Source of the DNA: Orrella dioscoreae
Lineage (GTDB): Bacteria > Pseudomonadota > Gammaproteobacteria > Burkholderiales > Burkholderiaceae_B
Length of the DNA: 64,000 bases
NCBI RefSeq assembly: GCF_900089455.2
Contig: NZ_LT907988.1
Location: forward strand, 2,480,001-2,544,000
Direction of reading: 5' to 3'
Shown here: piece after piece, positions 34,380 through 42,800 of the stretch
Numbering within the stretch: position 1 is the first letter of the stretch
How the letters are laid out: each line of letters starts with the position of its first letter
Program-made: the position numbers and the translations under genes
The notes under the pieces: model-generated
What the model was told of the DNA's origin: nothing
What the model saw: the letters and a program-made list of their open reading frames with translations, nothing else
The model's database searches: none

Positions 34380-35360
34380 ATGACCCAGGCCACCAGCGTC
34401 AGCATCGCCGAGTTCGGCGACGCGTCCGTCATGCAGTTGTCGTCGCACGCGCTGCCCGCGCCCGGCAAGGGCGAGGCGCAGATCCGCCAGACGGCCATCG
34501 GCTTCAACTTCATCGACATCTACCAGCGCCAGGGCGCGTATCCCCTGCCCTTGCCCACGGGCCTGGGCCACGAGGCCGCGGGCGTCGTCGAGGCGGTGGG
34601 GCCGGGCGTGGACGCGTTCCGGCCGGGCGACCGGGTGGCCTACATGAACGCGGGCGTGGGCGCCTATGCCAGCGCGCGCAATGTGCCGGCCAGCAAGCTG
34701 GTGCGCCTGCCCGATGGCGTGTCGGACGAGATGGCGGCCGCCGTGCTGTTCAAGGGCATGACCGCGCAGTACCTGCTGCGCAAGACGCATCGCGTGCAGC
34801 CGGGCGACGTGGTGCTGGTGCATGCCGCAGCGGGGGGCGTGGGACAGATCCTCTGCCGCTGGGCCAAGGCCCTGGGTGCCTTCGTGGTGGGCACCGCGGG
34901 TTCAGCGGAGAAATGCGAGCAGGCGCGCGCGGCGGGTTGCGACGTGGCCATCGACTACCGCCAGCCTGACTGGGTGGCGACGCTGCTGGATCGCCTGGAC
35001 GGGCGCAAGGCGCGTGTCGTCTATGACTCGGTGGGACGCGACACCTTCCTGCACTCGCTGGACTGTGCCGCGCCTTTCGGCCTGGTGGTGCTGTATGGCG
35101 CCGCCTCCGGCCCGGCGCCGGAGATCTCGCCCGAATTGCTGAACAAGAAGGGCTGCCTGTTCCTGACGCGGCCTTCGGTCTTCCCGCACAATGCCGACCC
35201 GGCGGTGTTCCGCGCCAATGCGGCCGAGCTGTTCGAGGCGATCGCTTCGGGCGCGGTGCGCGCCGAGATCGGCGCGCGCTATCCGCTGGCCGATATCGTG
35301 CGCGCGCACGAGGATGCGCAGGCGCGCCGCAGCACGGGCGCCATCCTGCTGTTGCCCTGA
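34380..35360 (+). CDS. qor: NADPH:quinone oxidoreductase (zeta-crystallin-like)
   Basis: 326 residues from ATG 34380, after a strong AAGGAGG. The medium-chain dehydrogenase fold lacks the catalytic-zinc cysteines, as in Qor. Marks: NFIDIYQRQGAYPLPLPTGLGHEAAGVV near the start, VLVHAAAGGVGQ as the cofactor-binding loop (about 145-156), and VVYDSVGRDTF. It reduces quinones by one electron using NADPH. It stands alone after the GntR gene; the space of 110 bases between them shows no terminator. Confidence 0.9.
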   Translation: MTQATSVSIAEFGDASVMQLSSHALPAPGKGEAQIRQTAIGFNFIDIYQRQGAYPLPLPTGLGHEAAGVVEAVGPGVDAFRPGDRVAYMNAGVGAYASARNVPASKLVRLPDGVSDEMAAAVLFKGMTAQYLLRKTHRVQPGDVVLVHAAAGGVGQILCRWAKALGAFVVGTAGSAEKCEQARAAGCDVAIDYRQPDWVATLLDRLDGRKARVVYDSVGRDTFLHSLDCAAPFGLVVLYGAASGPAPEISPELLNKKGCLFLTRPSVFPHNADPAVFRANAAELFEAIASGAVRAEIGARYPLADIVRAHEDAQARRSTGAILLLP

Positions 35361-35459
35361 CGGGACGCCACGGGCGGCGCGGGAACGGCGCTCGGAGTAC
35401 AGTGGCGCCTTTGCTGGCGGCGTATCCGCCGCCGGCGGCTTTCCACGCCTTGCGCCGCC

Positions 35460-35873
35460 ATGTCCGTTCCCGTCCGCCCCGATACGACCCCTGCCCGTCC
35501 TGCCGTGCCGAGCGCGGCCAATCTTCCCCTGCTGGGTTTTACCCTGCTGCTCCTGTGCCAGGCCGTCGGCGAAGCCCTGTCGCGCCTGTTGCACCTGCCC
35601 TTTCCCGGGCCCGTGGTGGGCATGATGCTGCTCCTGCCGGCGCTGCGCAGCGCCTGGGTGCGCGCCGCGGTCGTGCCCGCCGCGCAGTTCCTGCTGGCGC
35701 ACCTGGCCTTGCTGTTCGTGCCGGTGGGCGTGGGCGTGATGGGCTATGTGGGCCTGCTGGCCGACCACGGCTTCCGTCTGCTGGCCGTGATTGCGCTGTC
35801 GACGTGGGCGGGCATGGCGGCCACCTTGTGGGCGCTGCGCTGGCGCAGCCGTGACGGGGGCGGACAGGCATGA
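35460..35873 (+). CDS. LrgA/CidA-family holin-like protein
   Basis: 137 residues with four predicted membrane helices; LPFPGPVVGMMLLL after the first helix and LFVPVGVGVMGY are the family marks. CidA/LrgA proteins act as holin-like channels controlling murein hydrolase activity, or in pyruvate transport together with LrgB. It overlaps the lrgB-type gene by four bases (ATGA), so the two are translationally coupled. Confidence 0.82.
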   Translation: MSVPVRPDTTPARPAVPSAANLPLLGFTLLLLCQAVGEALSRLLHLPFPGPVVGMMLLLPALRSAWVRAAVVPAAQFLLAHLALLFVPVGVGVMGYVGLLADHGFRLLAVIALSTWAGMAATLWALRWRSRDGGGQA

Positions 35874-36604
35874 ACGACTTCGTCGAACTCTGGATCTACC
35901 TGTCGTCCACGCCGCTCTTCGGCCTGACGGCCACGCTGGCGGTGTATCTGCTGACCGGGACGGTCTATGCGCGCCTGGGCCAAAACCCGCTGGCCAATCC
36001 GGTCTTGTGGAGCGTGGTGCTGATCGCGCTGGGCCTGTTCCTCACTGGCGTGCCTTACCAGACCTATTTCGCCGGGGCGCAATTCATCCACTTCCTGTTG
36101 GGACCGGCCGTGGTGGCCTTGGGGTGGCCCTTGTACCAGCGCTGGCCGGCCTTGCGCGCGCAATGGCGTCGCATCGGGCTGGCCGCCGCGCTGGGCGGCG
36201 CGGTGGCCAGCGTCAGTGCGCTGCTGCTGGGCTGGCTGTTCGGCCTGCCTGCCGAGATGCTGCGCAGCCTCGCGCCCAAGTCCGTGACGGCGCCCGTGGC
36301 GATGGGCATTGCCGAAGCCATCGGCGGCATTCCCGCGCTGGCGGCGGTCATCGCCATCCTGACGGGGTTGGTGGGCGCGTTGACGGGCAAGACGCTCTTC
36401 GACCTGCTGCGCATCCCGCGCGATGAGGCGGGCTGGATGCAGCGCGGCATGGCGCTGGGCGTGGTCTCGCACGGCATCGGCGCGGCGCGGGCCATGCAGG
36501 TGAACGCGGATGCCGGCGCCTACGCCGGCCTGGCGCTGGGCCTGCAGGTCGTGCTGGGTTCGCTGTTGATTCCGGCGCTCTATCGCCTGGCCGACCTGTT
36601 CTAG
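35870..36604 (+). CDS. LrgB/CidB-family membrane protein
   Basis: 244 residues, about six to seven membrane helices. Family marks: LGPAVVALGWPLYQRW in the first third, APKSVTAPVAMGIAEAIGGIPALAA in the middle and SHGIGAARAMQ near the end. It partners the LrgA-like protein encoded directly upstream. Such pairs regulate autolysis or move pyruvate in some bacteria. No adjacent LytSR system is present. Confidence 0.87.
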   Translation: MNDFVELWIYLSSTPLFGLTATLAVYLLTGTVYARLGQNPLANPVLWSVVLIALGLFLTGVPYQTYFAGAQFIHFLLGPAVVALGWPLYQRWPALRAQWRRIGLAAALGGAVASVSALLLGWLFGLPAEMLRSLAPKSVTAPVAMGIAEAIGGIPALAAVIAILTGLVGALTGKTLFDLLRIPRDEAGWMQRGMALGVVSHGIGAARAMQVNADAGAYAGLALGLQVVLGSLLIPALYRLADLF

Positions 36605-36629
36605 GCAGGCGGGCGGGCGCAGGCGCGTG

Positions 36630-37076
36630 TCAGTCCGCGCGCCAGCGATTGCCGCATGCCGTGCAGCGCCAGACGTTCTGGTCGCCAGGCGGCACGGGCA
36701 GTTGCGCCGCGTGCACCAGCAGCATCGACAGCCGCCAGCGCCAGCCGTGATACGGCTCCGCGGCGCCCTGGCACGCCGGGCATGCGATGCCTGCGGCGGG
36801 CTCGGATGCCTGCGTGGTGTCGGCGCTTTCCAGCGCGTAATCGCCGGCATCGAGCCGGGCGAGTATTTCGCGCGCGGCCGCTGCCTGGGGCGCGGGCACG
36901 CGTATCTTCACGCCGCCCAGGGCGTTCGCCATCAACCAGTTGGCCGAGACGTAGTTCGCATCGGCAATGTTCGCGTCCAGCCCCTCGGCTTGCAGCCTGC
37001 CGGCGGCCATGTGCGCCAGCATCACGCTGTCGTAGCTGGCAACGGTGCGGTAGGGATCGGTGTCATCAGCGCGCAT
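36630..37076 (-). CDS. DUF2007 domain protein with C-terminal zinc ribbon
   Basis: 148 residues. The N-terminal part (RTVASYDSVMLAHMAAGRLQAEGLDANIAD to IRVPAPQAAAAREILA) is the DUF2007 fold, a ferredoxin-like domain of putative signal-transducing proteins. The C-terminal part has two CxxC pairs, CPACQG and CTACGN, about 38 residues apart, that should bind zinc. Cytosolic; function unknown. It is divergent from a LysR gene. Confidence 0.72.
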   Translation of the reverse strand: MRADDTDPYRTVASYDSVMLAHMAAGRLQAEGLDANIADANYVSANWLMANALGGVKIRVPAPQAAAAREILARLDAGDYALESADTTQASEPAAGIACPACQGAAEPYHGWRWRLSMLLVHAAQLPVPPGDQNVWRCTACGNRWRAD

Positions 37077-37263
37077 GGGTGACCTCGATGGACGATGGGA
37101 TGCGGGAACGATAGCAGTTGAAACGACGCATCGGGTTGCAGACTGTAAGTCCCGTTGCCCGGTGCATGCCGCGGCCGACTGCGGTTTCCAGCATACGGTT
37201 ATGCGGCGCGCCGGCGGGGATCACTGCTATCGTGGGCGCCTTTGCGCCACCGCCCTCCTCGCC

Positions 37264-38139
37264 GTGATCCAGACCTTCGACCTCGACCTGCTGCGCACCT
37301 TCGTTGCCGTGGCCGACCAGCGCACCTTCGCGGGCGCGGGGCGGCACACGGGCCGCAGCCAGGCGGCGGTGTCGCAGCAGATGCAGCGGCTGGAGGCGCA
37401 GGTGGGCCTGCCGCTTTTCAGCCGCCAGGGCCGGCACAAGCGGCTGACCGAGCACGGCGCCAAGCTGCTGCGCTACGCCCGCGACATGTTGAGCCTGAAC
37501 GACGACGCGGCCCGCGCGCTGGGGGAAAGCGATATGCACGGGTCGCTGCGCATCGGCTCGCCGCACGATGTCGCGGACACGCTGCTGCCGCCCATCCTGG
37601 AGCAGATCGCGCGCTCGGCGCCGCGCCTGCGCCTGGAGATCGACGTGGGCCGCAGCCCTTTCCTGATGGAAGCGCTGCATCGCGGCGAGATCGACATGAC
37701 GCTGTCCACGCGCCATGACCGCTCCTTGCAAGGCCTGGTCTTGCGCAGCTCGCCCACGGTGTGGGTGTGCGCATCGCAATACGTGCATGCGCGCGAGCAG
37801 CCGCTGCCGCTCATCCTCATCGACGAACCCAGCATCTTCCGGCGGCTGGCCATCGAGGCGCTGGACCGGGCCCGCGTGCCGTGGAAGCAGGCCTACCTGT
37901 CTTCCAACCTGATCGGCGTGAAGGCCGCCATCCGCGCCAACCTGGGGGTGACGGCGCGCAGCATGGAGCTGTTGGGGCCGGACATGCGCGTGCTGGGCGA
38001 ACGGGACGGGCTGCCCAAGCTGCCGGACGTGACCTATTACCTGTGGATCCGCCCGAACACGGTCAATCCGCTGGTGCGGCAGGCATTCGACCTGCTGAGC
38101 CGCGCGGGCCGCTATGCCCCGGTGGCGGCCGTCGGCTGA
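37264..38139 (+). CDS. LysR-family transcriptional regulator
   Basis: 291 residues from GTG 37264, where the LysR pattern begins (QTFDLDLLRTFVAVADQRTFAGAG). HTH at about 5-62 (RSQAAVSQQMQRLEAQVGLPLFSR); the effector domain has LRIGSPHDVADTLLPPIL and GEIDMTLSTRHD. A 5-4-5 palindrome GCATA-CGGT-TATGC lies at 37191-37204 upstream. It precedes a monooxygenase-like gene and the sulfur cluster on the same strand and might control them, but this is not shown. Confidence 0.87.
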   Translation: MIQTFDLDLLRTFVAVADQRTFAGAGRHTGRSQAAVSQQMQRLEAQVGLPLFSRQGRHKRLTEHGAKLLRYARDMLSLNDDAARALGESDMHGSLRIGSPHDVADTLLPPILEQIARSAPRLRLEIDVGRSPFLMEALHRGEIDMTLSTRHDRSLQGLVLRSSPTVWVCASQYVHAREQPLPLILIDEPSIFRRLAIEALDRARVPWKQAYLSSNLIGVKAAIRANLGVTARSMELLGPDMRVLGERDGLPKLPDVTYYLWIRPNTVNPLVRQAFDLLSRAGRYAPVAAVG

Positions 38140-38290
38140 GGGACGCGGCCGGCGACGGTTCGGCGGCTGGCGAACCGTCATGCGCGGTGGCCGGGCTACA
38201 GTGCGGGCATGTCGCCCCCACCTGGAGTTTTCGCATGCGCCGTCCGTCCTTCCGCTGTACGCCGTCCCACCCCGAGCAGGCGGTGACGGC

Positions 38291-38662
38291 ATGATCGCGA
38301 TCATCTTCGAACTGTGGCCGGCCGAGGGCCGCAGCCAGGATTATTTCTCCATTGCCGCGGACCTGCGCGAAGAGCTCGCGCGGATCGATGGCTTCATTTC
38401 CGTGGAGCGCTTCCAGAGCGTCTCGGAGCCGGGCAAGTATCTCTCCCTGTCCTTCTTCCGCGACGAGGCCGCGGTGCAGGCGTGGCGCAACCGCCAGGCG
38501 CATCGGCAGGCGCAGGAGAACGGCCGCGGCGGCGTCTTCGCCAACTACCGCCTGCGGGTGGCATCGGTCATGCGCGATTACGGCCTGCACGAGCGTGCCG
38601 AAGCGCCCGGCGACAGCCGCGCGCACCATCCCGCGCCGCAGGCCGCGATGCCGCGGGGTTGA
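38291..38662 (+). CDS. Antibiotic biosynthesis monooxygenase (ABM) domain protein
   Basis: 123 residues; the first 95 form a ferredoxin-like ABM domain (MIAIIFELWPAEG, GFISVERFQSVSEPGKYLSLSFFRDEAAVQAWR, NYRLRVASV). Members are small cofactor-free oxygenases or stress proteins. The last 25 residues are low-complexity and not conserved. It starts 151 bases after the LysR gene and may share its transcript. Its role is unclear. Confidence 0.75.
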   Translation: MIAIIFELWPAEGRSQDYFSIAADLREELARIDGFISVERFQSVSEPGKYLSLSFFRDEAAVQAWRNRQAHRQAQENGRGGVFANYRLRVASVMRDYGLHERAEAPGDSRAHHPAPQAAMPRG

Positions 38663-38706
38663 TAAGGTCTTGCATACGAACACATCACCAGAACTTATCA
38701 ATTGAT
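38659..38706. promoter_or_regulatory. Operator-like repeats before the sulfur cluster
   Basis: TTGATAAG (38659-38666) and CTTATCAA (38694-38701) form an 8-base inverted repeat 27 bases apart, and ATCAATTGAT (38697-38706) is a perfect 10-bp palindrome. The patch is markedly AT-rich for this DNA and lies about 200 bases before the first gene of the cluster. It probably holds the promoter and a regulator site; the remaining bases up to 38907 show nothing else. Confidence 0.45.
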
Positions 38707-38907
38707 GCTTCGATAAATGCCGGGTCAGCGGTGCCGCCCCTGGCCTAAAGCCTTGCTGGACAAGGGTTTGCGAGGCATGGCCTGGCGCGCGGCAGTGGAC
38801 GAAGCGCCCGCGACCCATAACCATATCGCTGATTTTGATTTTCCCGGTGCGCCGCGCAGCGCCATCATTCGTGCCTTCCTCCTGATCCTTGCCTGCCTGG
38901 CGAGGAC

Positions 38908-40107
38908 ATGCACCGGACACGAATCGCCATGCCCTCCGCCGCGCCGCGCCTTGCCCTCCCGCCCGTGTTCGCCTCGCCGGCCGACATCCCGGGCAGCCCC
39001 TTGCACGAGGTGCTGAAGCAGCCGCTGTTGCTGGGGCTGTTCCTGCCGGTGCAAAGCGGCGGCTGGAGCCCGTCCACCCTGCCGCGCGGGACGGACTGGC
39101 AGTTCGACTACAACGCGCGCCTGACCTTGCAGGCCGAGGCGCTGGGCTTCGACCTGGTGTTCGGCCTGGCGCAATGGCTGCCCAAGGGCGGCCACGGCGG
39201 CCAGATCCGCTACCGCGAGGAATCGCTCGACCCCTTCGTGACCACGGCCGCCCTGGGGGCCCTGACCTCGCGCATCCTGCTGATCTCCACCATCCAGATC
39301 CTCTATGGCCCGTGGCACCCGCTGCACCTGGCCAAGTTCGGCGCCACGCTGGACCACATCACGGACGGGCGCTGGGGACTGAACATGGTCACCGGCAACC
39401 TTCGCACGCAGGCGCTGATGTTCGGCCGCGAGCAGATCGCGCACGACGAGCGCTATGCGATGGCCGAGGAGTTCACCGATTTCCTGACGGCGCTGTGGGG
39501 CGAGGACGAGAACCTGAGCCGCGCGGGCCGCTATTGGCAGACGCACGACGCCTATGTGTCGCCGCGGCCGCGCTATGGCCGGCCCATCCTGGTGAACGCA
39601 ACGGGCTCGCCCGCCGGCATGCGGTATGCGGCCCGGCATTCCGACCTGGTGTTCGTGACCAGCCCGGCCGGCGCCGAGATCGAGGCCGCGCTGCAGGCCT
39701 TGCCCGCGCACATCGCTGCACTGCGCCAGGCGGGCGCCGCCGAGGGCCGGGCATTGCGCACGCTGATCAATCCCATGGTGATCTGCCGGCCGACCGAGAA
39801 GGAGGCGCGTGAGTACCACGACGCCATCGTGGCCGCGCAGGACCGCCAGGCGGTCGACGCCTTCCAGGCCTCGTCGACGGCGCGCGACAGCCAGGCGCAT
39901 CGCGGCCACCAGCGCGACCAGCGCGCGGTCGGCGGCAATGTGCAGGTGGTGGGCAGCCCCGAGCAGGTCGTGGACGCCTTCCTGCGCCTGAAGGCGGCGG
40001 GCTGCGATGGCGTGCAACTGACTTTCTATGACTTCGCGCCCGACCTGGCGTATTTCGGCGAGGCGGTGCTGCCGCTGCTGAAGCAGGCCGGCCTGCGCAT
40101 CGGATGA
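38908..40107 (+). CDS. LLM-class flavin-dependent monooxygenase, SfnG/SsuD-like
   Basis: 399 residues from ATG 38908 (ATG 38929 possible). A bacterial luciferase-like barrel of the SfnG/SsuD branch: FLPVQSGGWSPSTLP, DWQFDYNARLTLQAEALGFDLVF, HPLHLAKFGATLDHITDGRWGLNMVTG and the HDERY segment. SfnG oxidises dimethylsulfone and SsuD alkanesulfonates with FMNH2 and oxygen, freeing sulfite. As first gene of a cluster with transporter and SfnB-like enzymes, it probably releases sulfur from an organosulfur compound. The FMN reductase partner is not in the window. Confidence 0.87.
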   Translation: MHRTRIAMPSAAPRLALPPVFASPADIPGSPLHEVLKQPLLLGLFLPVQSGGWSPSTLPRGTDWQFDYNARLTLQAEALGFDLVFGLAQWLPKGGHGGQIRYREESLDPFVTTAALGALTSRILLISTIQILYGPWHPLHLAKFGATLDHITDGRWGLNMVTGNLRTQALMFGREQIAHDERYAMAEEFTDFLTALWGEDENLSRAGRYWQTHDAYVSPRPRYGRPILVNATGSPAGMRYAARHSDLVFVTSPAGAEIEAALQALPAHIAALRQAGAAEGRALRTLINPMVICRPTEKEAREYHDAIVAAQDRQAVDAFQASSTARDSQAHRGHQRDQRAVGGNVQVVGSPEQVVDAFLRLKAAGCDGVQLTFYDFAPDLAYFGEAVLPLLKQAGLRIG

Positions 40108-40120
40108 CGGGGAGAGACGC

Positions 40121-41119
40121 TTGCGGGTTTCCCTTTCCTCCTTGCGCTACGTGCTGGCGCGCACGGCCCAGGTGCTGCCGGTGGCTTTCCTCGTCATCGT
40201 GCTGAACTTCATCCTGATGAAGACGGTGCCGGGCGACATGGCCGACGTGATCGCCGGCGAAGCGGGCGCCGCGACGCCGGAATTCATGGCGCAGCTGCGG
40301 GCCCAGTTCGGCAGCGACCAGCCCTTGCCCAGCCAGTTCCTGAGCTACGTGGGCAAGGTGCTGACGCTGGACCTCGGCTGGTCCTTTCGCCACAACGCGC
40401 CGGTGGCCACGCTGATTGCCGAGCGCGTGCCGGCCACCCTGGCGCTGATGAGCACCGCCCTGCTGCTGTCCGCGCTCCTGGGCGCCTGGCTGGGCGCGGT
40501 GGCGGGCGTCACGCGCTGGCGCTGGCTGGACCGCCTGATCTCCGCCCTGGGGGCGCTGGGCTTCGCCGTGCCGCTGTTCTGGCTGGGGCTCATGGCCATC
40601 GTGCTGTTTTCCGTGACGCTGGGCTGGCTGCCCTCGGGCGGCATGCAGCAGCTGGGCGCCTCGCACCAGGGCTGGGCCAGGGCCTGGGACCTGGCGCGCC
40701 ACCTGGCGCTGCCGGTGCTGTGCCTGACCTTGCATTACACGGCGGTCTACATCCGCCTCATGCGGGAATCGGTGCGCGACGTCAGCCAGCTGGACCACGT
40801 GCGCACGGCGCGCGCCAAAGGGGCCTCCCGTCGCAGGCTGGTGTGGCGGCACATCGTGCCGAATGCCCTCCTGCCCATGGTCACGATGACCGGCCTGCAG
40901 TTCGGCGCCTTGCTGAGCGGCTCGGTCACGGTGGAAACGGTGTTCGCCTGGCCCGGGCTGGGCCAGCTGGCGCTGTCGGCGGTCTCGGCACGCGACATCA
41001 ACCTGCTGCTGGGCATCCTGCTGGCCAGCGCGCTCTTCGTGGTGCTGGTGAATCTCTTCACCGACCTGCTCTATGCGGTGCTGGATCCGCGCATCGACAT
41101 GACGGGAGGCCGCGCATGA
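40121..41119 (+). CDS. Peptide/nickel-type ABC transporter permease (DppB-like)
   Basis: 332 residues from TTG 40121, which follows GGGGAGAG, 13 bases after the monooxygenase. Six membrane helices; RYVLARTAQVLPVAFLVIVLNFIL and PGDMADVI at the start and the EAA-like loop RTARAKGASRRRLVWRHIVPNALLPMVTM are typical of DppB/OppB. One of two permease subunits of the importer in this operon; its substrate is inferred to be an organosulfur compound. Confidence 0.9.
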   Translation: MRVSLSSLRYVLARTAQVLPVAFLVIVLNFILMKTVPGDMADVIAGEAGAATPEFMAQLRAQFGSDQPLPSQFLSYVGKVLTLDLGWSFRHNAPVATLIAERVPATLALMSTALLLSALLGAWLGAVAGVTRWRWLDRLISALGALGFAVPLFWLGLMAIVLFSVTLGWLPSGGMQQLGASHQGWARAWDLARHLALPVLCLTLHYTAVYIRLMRESVRDVSQLDHVRTARAKGASRRRLVWRHIVPNALLPMVTMTGLQFGALLSGSVTVETVFAWPGLGQLALSAVSARDINLLLGILLASALFVVLVNLFTDLLYAVLDPRIDMTGGRA

Positions 41120-41967
41120 ATACCCTGGCCCACGCGCAAGCGCGCCGCATCCGGCTTGCCCACCCCGCCCTGTGGCTGGGCGCGGGCAGCCTGGCGCTGA
41201 TCGGCCTGGTGGCCCTGCTGGCCGGATTCGTGTCCAGCCCCGACCCCATGGCCATGGTGGCGCGGCCCTATCTGTGGCCGGGCGCGGACCCGGCCCATTG
41301 GCTGGGTACGGACATGATGGGCCGCGACATCTGGAGCGGCCTGGCCCACGGCGCCCGCGTGTCCCTGTCGGTGGGCCTGCAGGCCGGGCTGGCGGCCTCG
41401 GTGCTGGGCGTGGCGGCGGGCTGCCTGGCGGGCTATTTCGGCGGCCGGATCGACAACGCCATCATGCGGCTGGCCGAACTGTTCCAGATCATGCCGGCGC
41501 TGATCTTCACCATCGTCATCGTCGCCATCCTGTCGCCCACCGCGCAGAGCATCGCCCTGGGCATTGCCGCGACCAGCTGGCCGAACGTCGCTCGCCTGGC
41601 GCGCGGCGAGACGCTGAAGCTGCGCGAGGCGGACTTCGTGCAAGCCGCCACCGTCATGGGCATGGGCCATCTGCGCATCGTCGCCACCCACGTCGTGCCC
41701 AACGCCCTGTCGCCCGTGGTGGCGCTGCTGTCCCTGCTGACGGGCCAGGCCATCCTGACCGAGGCCGCGCTGGCCTTCCTGGGCCTGGGCGACCCGAACG
41801 CCATGTCCTGGGGCAGCATGATCGGCTCGGGCCGTGAAGTGCTGCGCACCGCGTGGTACATGACGGCGCTGCCCGGCGCGGCCATCTTCCTGACCGTGCT
41901 GGCGCTGAACCTGCTGGGCAGCGGCCTGAACGACCTCGTCAACGCCCGGCGCGGGAGCCTGTCATGA
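41116..41967 (+). CDS. Peptide/nickel-type ABC transporter permease (DppC-like)
   Basis: 283 residues. Six membrane helices; HWLGTDMMGRDIWSGLAHGARVSLSVG is the DppC/OppC signature, and FVQAATVMGMGHLRIVATHVVPNALSPV is the EAA-like loop. Overlaps the preceding permease by four bases (ATGA), so production is coupled. Forms the channel with the DppB-like subunit. Confidence 0.9.
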   Translation: MNTLAHAQARRIRLAHPALWLGAGSLALIGLVALLAGFVSSPDPMAMVARPYLWPGADPAHWLGTDMMGRDIWSGLAHGARVSLSVGLQAGLAASVLGVAAGCLAGYFGGRIDNAIMRLAELFQIMPALIFTIVIVAILSPTAQSIALGIAATSWPNVARLARGETLKLREADFVQAATVMGMGHLRIVATHVVPNALSPVVALLSLLTGQAILTEAALAFLGLGDPNAMSWGSMIGSGREVLRTAWYMTALPGAAIFLTVLALNLLGSGLNDLVNARRGSLS

Positions 41968-42800
41968 GCCCCTCCGCCACGCCGCTGCTGCGGGTCGAGG
42001 ACCTGCGCATCGCCTACCAGGGCAGCCAGGGACGGCCGGACGCCGTCGCCGTCGATGGCCTCTCGTTCGAGATCCATCGCGGCGAAACCCTGGCCCTCGT
42101 GGGCGAATCGGGTTGCGGCAAGTCGACCACGGGGCTTGCCCTGCTGCGCCTGCTGCCGGCCTCGGCCCGCATCCGCGCCCGCCGGCTGGATTTCGAAGGG
42201 CGCGGCCTGCTGACGCTGGACGAACGCGCGCTGCGGTCGGTGCGCGGCGGCGGCATCGGCATGGTGTTCCAGGATGCCTTGTCGGCGCTCAATCCCATCA
42301 TGCGCGTGGGTGACCAGGTGGCCGAGGCGGTGCGCCTGCACCGCCGCTGCTCGGCACGCGAGGCGCGCGACGAAGCCCTGGCGCTGCTGGAGCGCGTGCG
42401 CATCCCGGAAGCGGCGCGGCGCATGCGGGAGTATCCGCAGCGCCTGTCCGGCGGCATGCGGCAGCGCATCGTGATCGCCATGGCGCTGGCCGGCAGGCCT
42501 TCGCTGCTGGTGGCCGACGAGCCCACCACCGCGCTGGACGTGACCATCCAGGCGCAGATCCTGACGCTGCTGCGCAGCCTGCAGCGCGAGCTGGACATGG
42601 GCCTGCTGCTGATCACCCACGACCTGGGCGTGGTGGCGGAAATGGCGGATCGCGTGGCGGTGATGCGTGACGGCGTCTGCGTGGAAAGCCGTCCCGCCGC
42701 GGCGCTGTATGCCGATCCGCAACACCCCTACACGCGCGCCCTGCTGGCGTCGCGGCCCGGAGCGGCCGCCATCGGCGCCGAATGGCAGGCCTTCGCATGA
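41964..42800 (+). CDS. ABC transporter ATP-binding protein (DppD-like)
   Basis: 278 residues: Walker A GESGCGKS at 47-54, Q-loop FQDALSALNP, signature LSGGMRQR, Walker B LLVADEPTTALDVT and switch His in ITHDLGVV. The C-terminal region is shorter than in DppD and lacks the oligopeptide-binding cysteine extension. Overlaps genes on both sides by four bases. Hydrolyses ATP to drive import. Confidence 0.9.
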   Translation: MSPSATPLLRVEDLRIAYQGSQGRPDAVAVDGLSFEIHRGETLALVGESGCGKSTTGLALLRLLPASARIRARRLDFEGRGLLTLDERALRSVRGGGIGMVFQDALSALNPIMRVGDQVAEAVRLHRRCSAREARDEALALLERVRIPEAARRMREYPQRLSGGMRQRIVIAMALAGRPSLLVADEPTTALDVTIQAQILTLLRSLQRELDMGLLLITHDLGVVAEMADRVAVMRDGVCVESRPAAALYADPQHPYTRALLASRPGAAAIGAEWQAFA

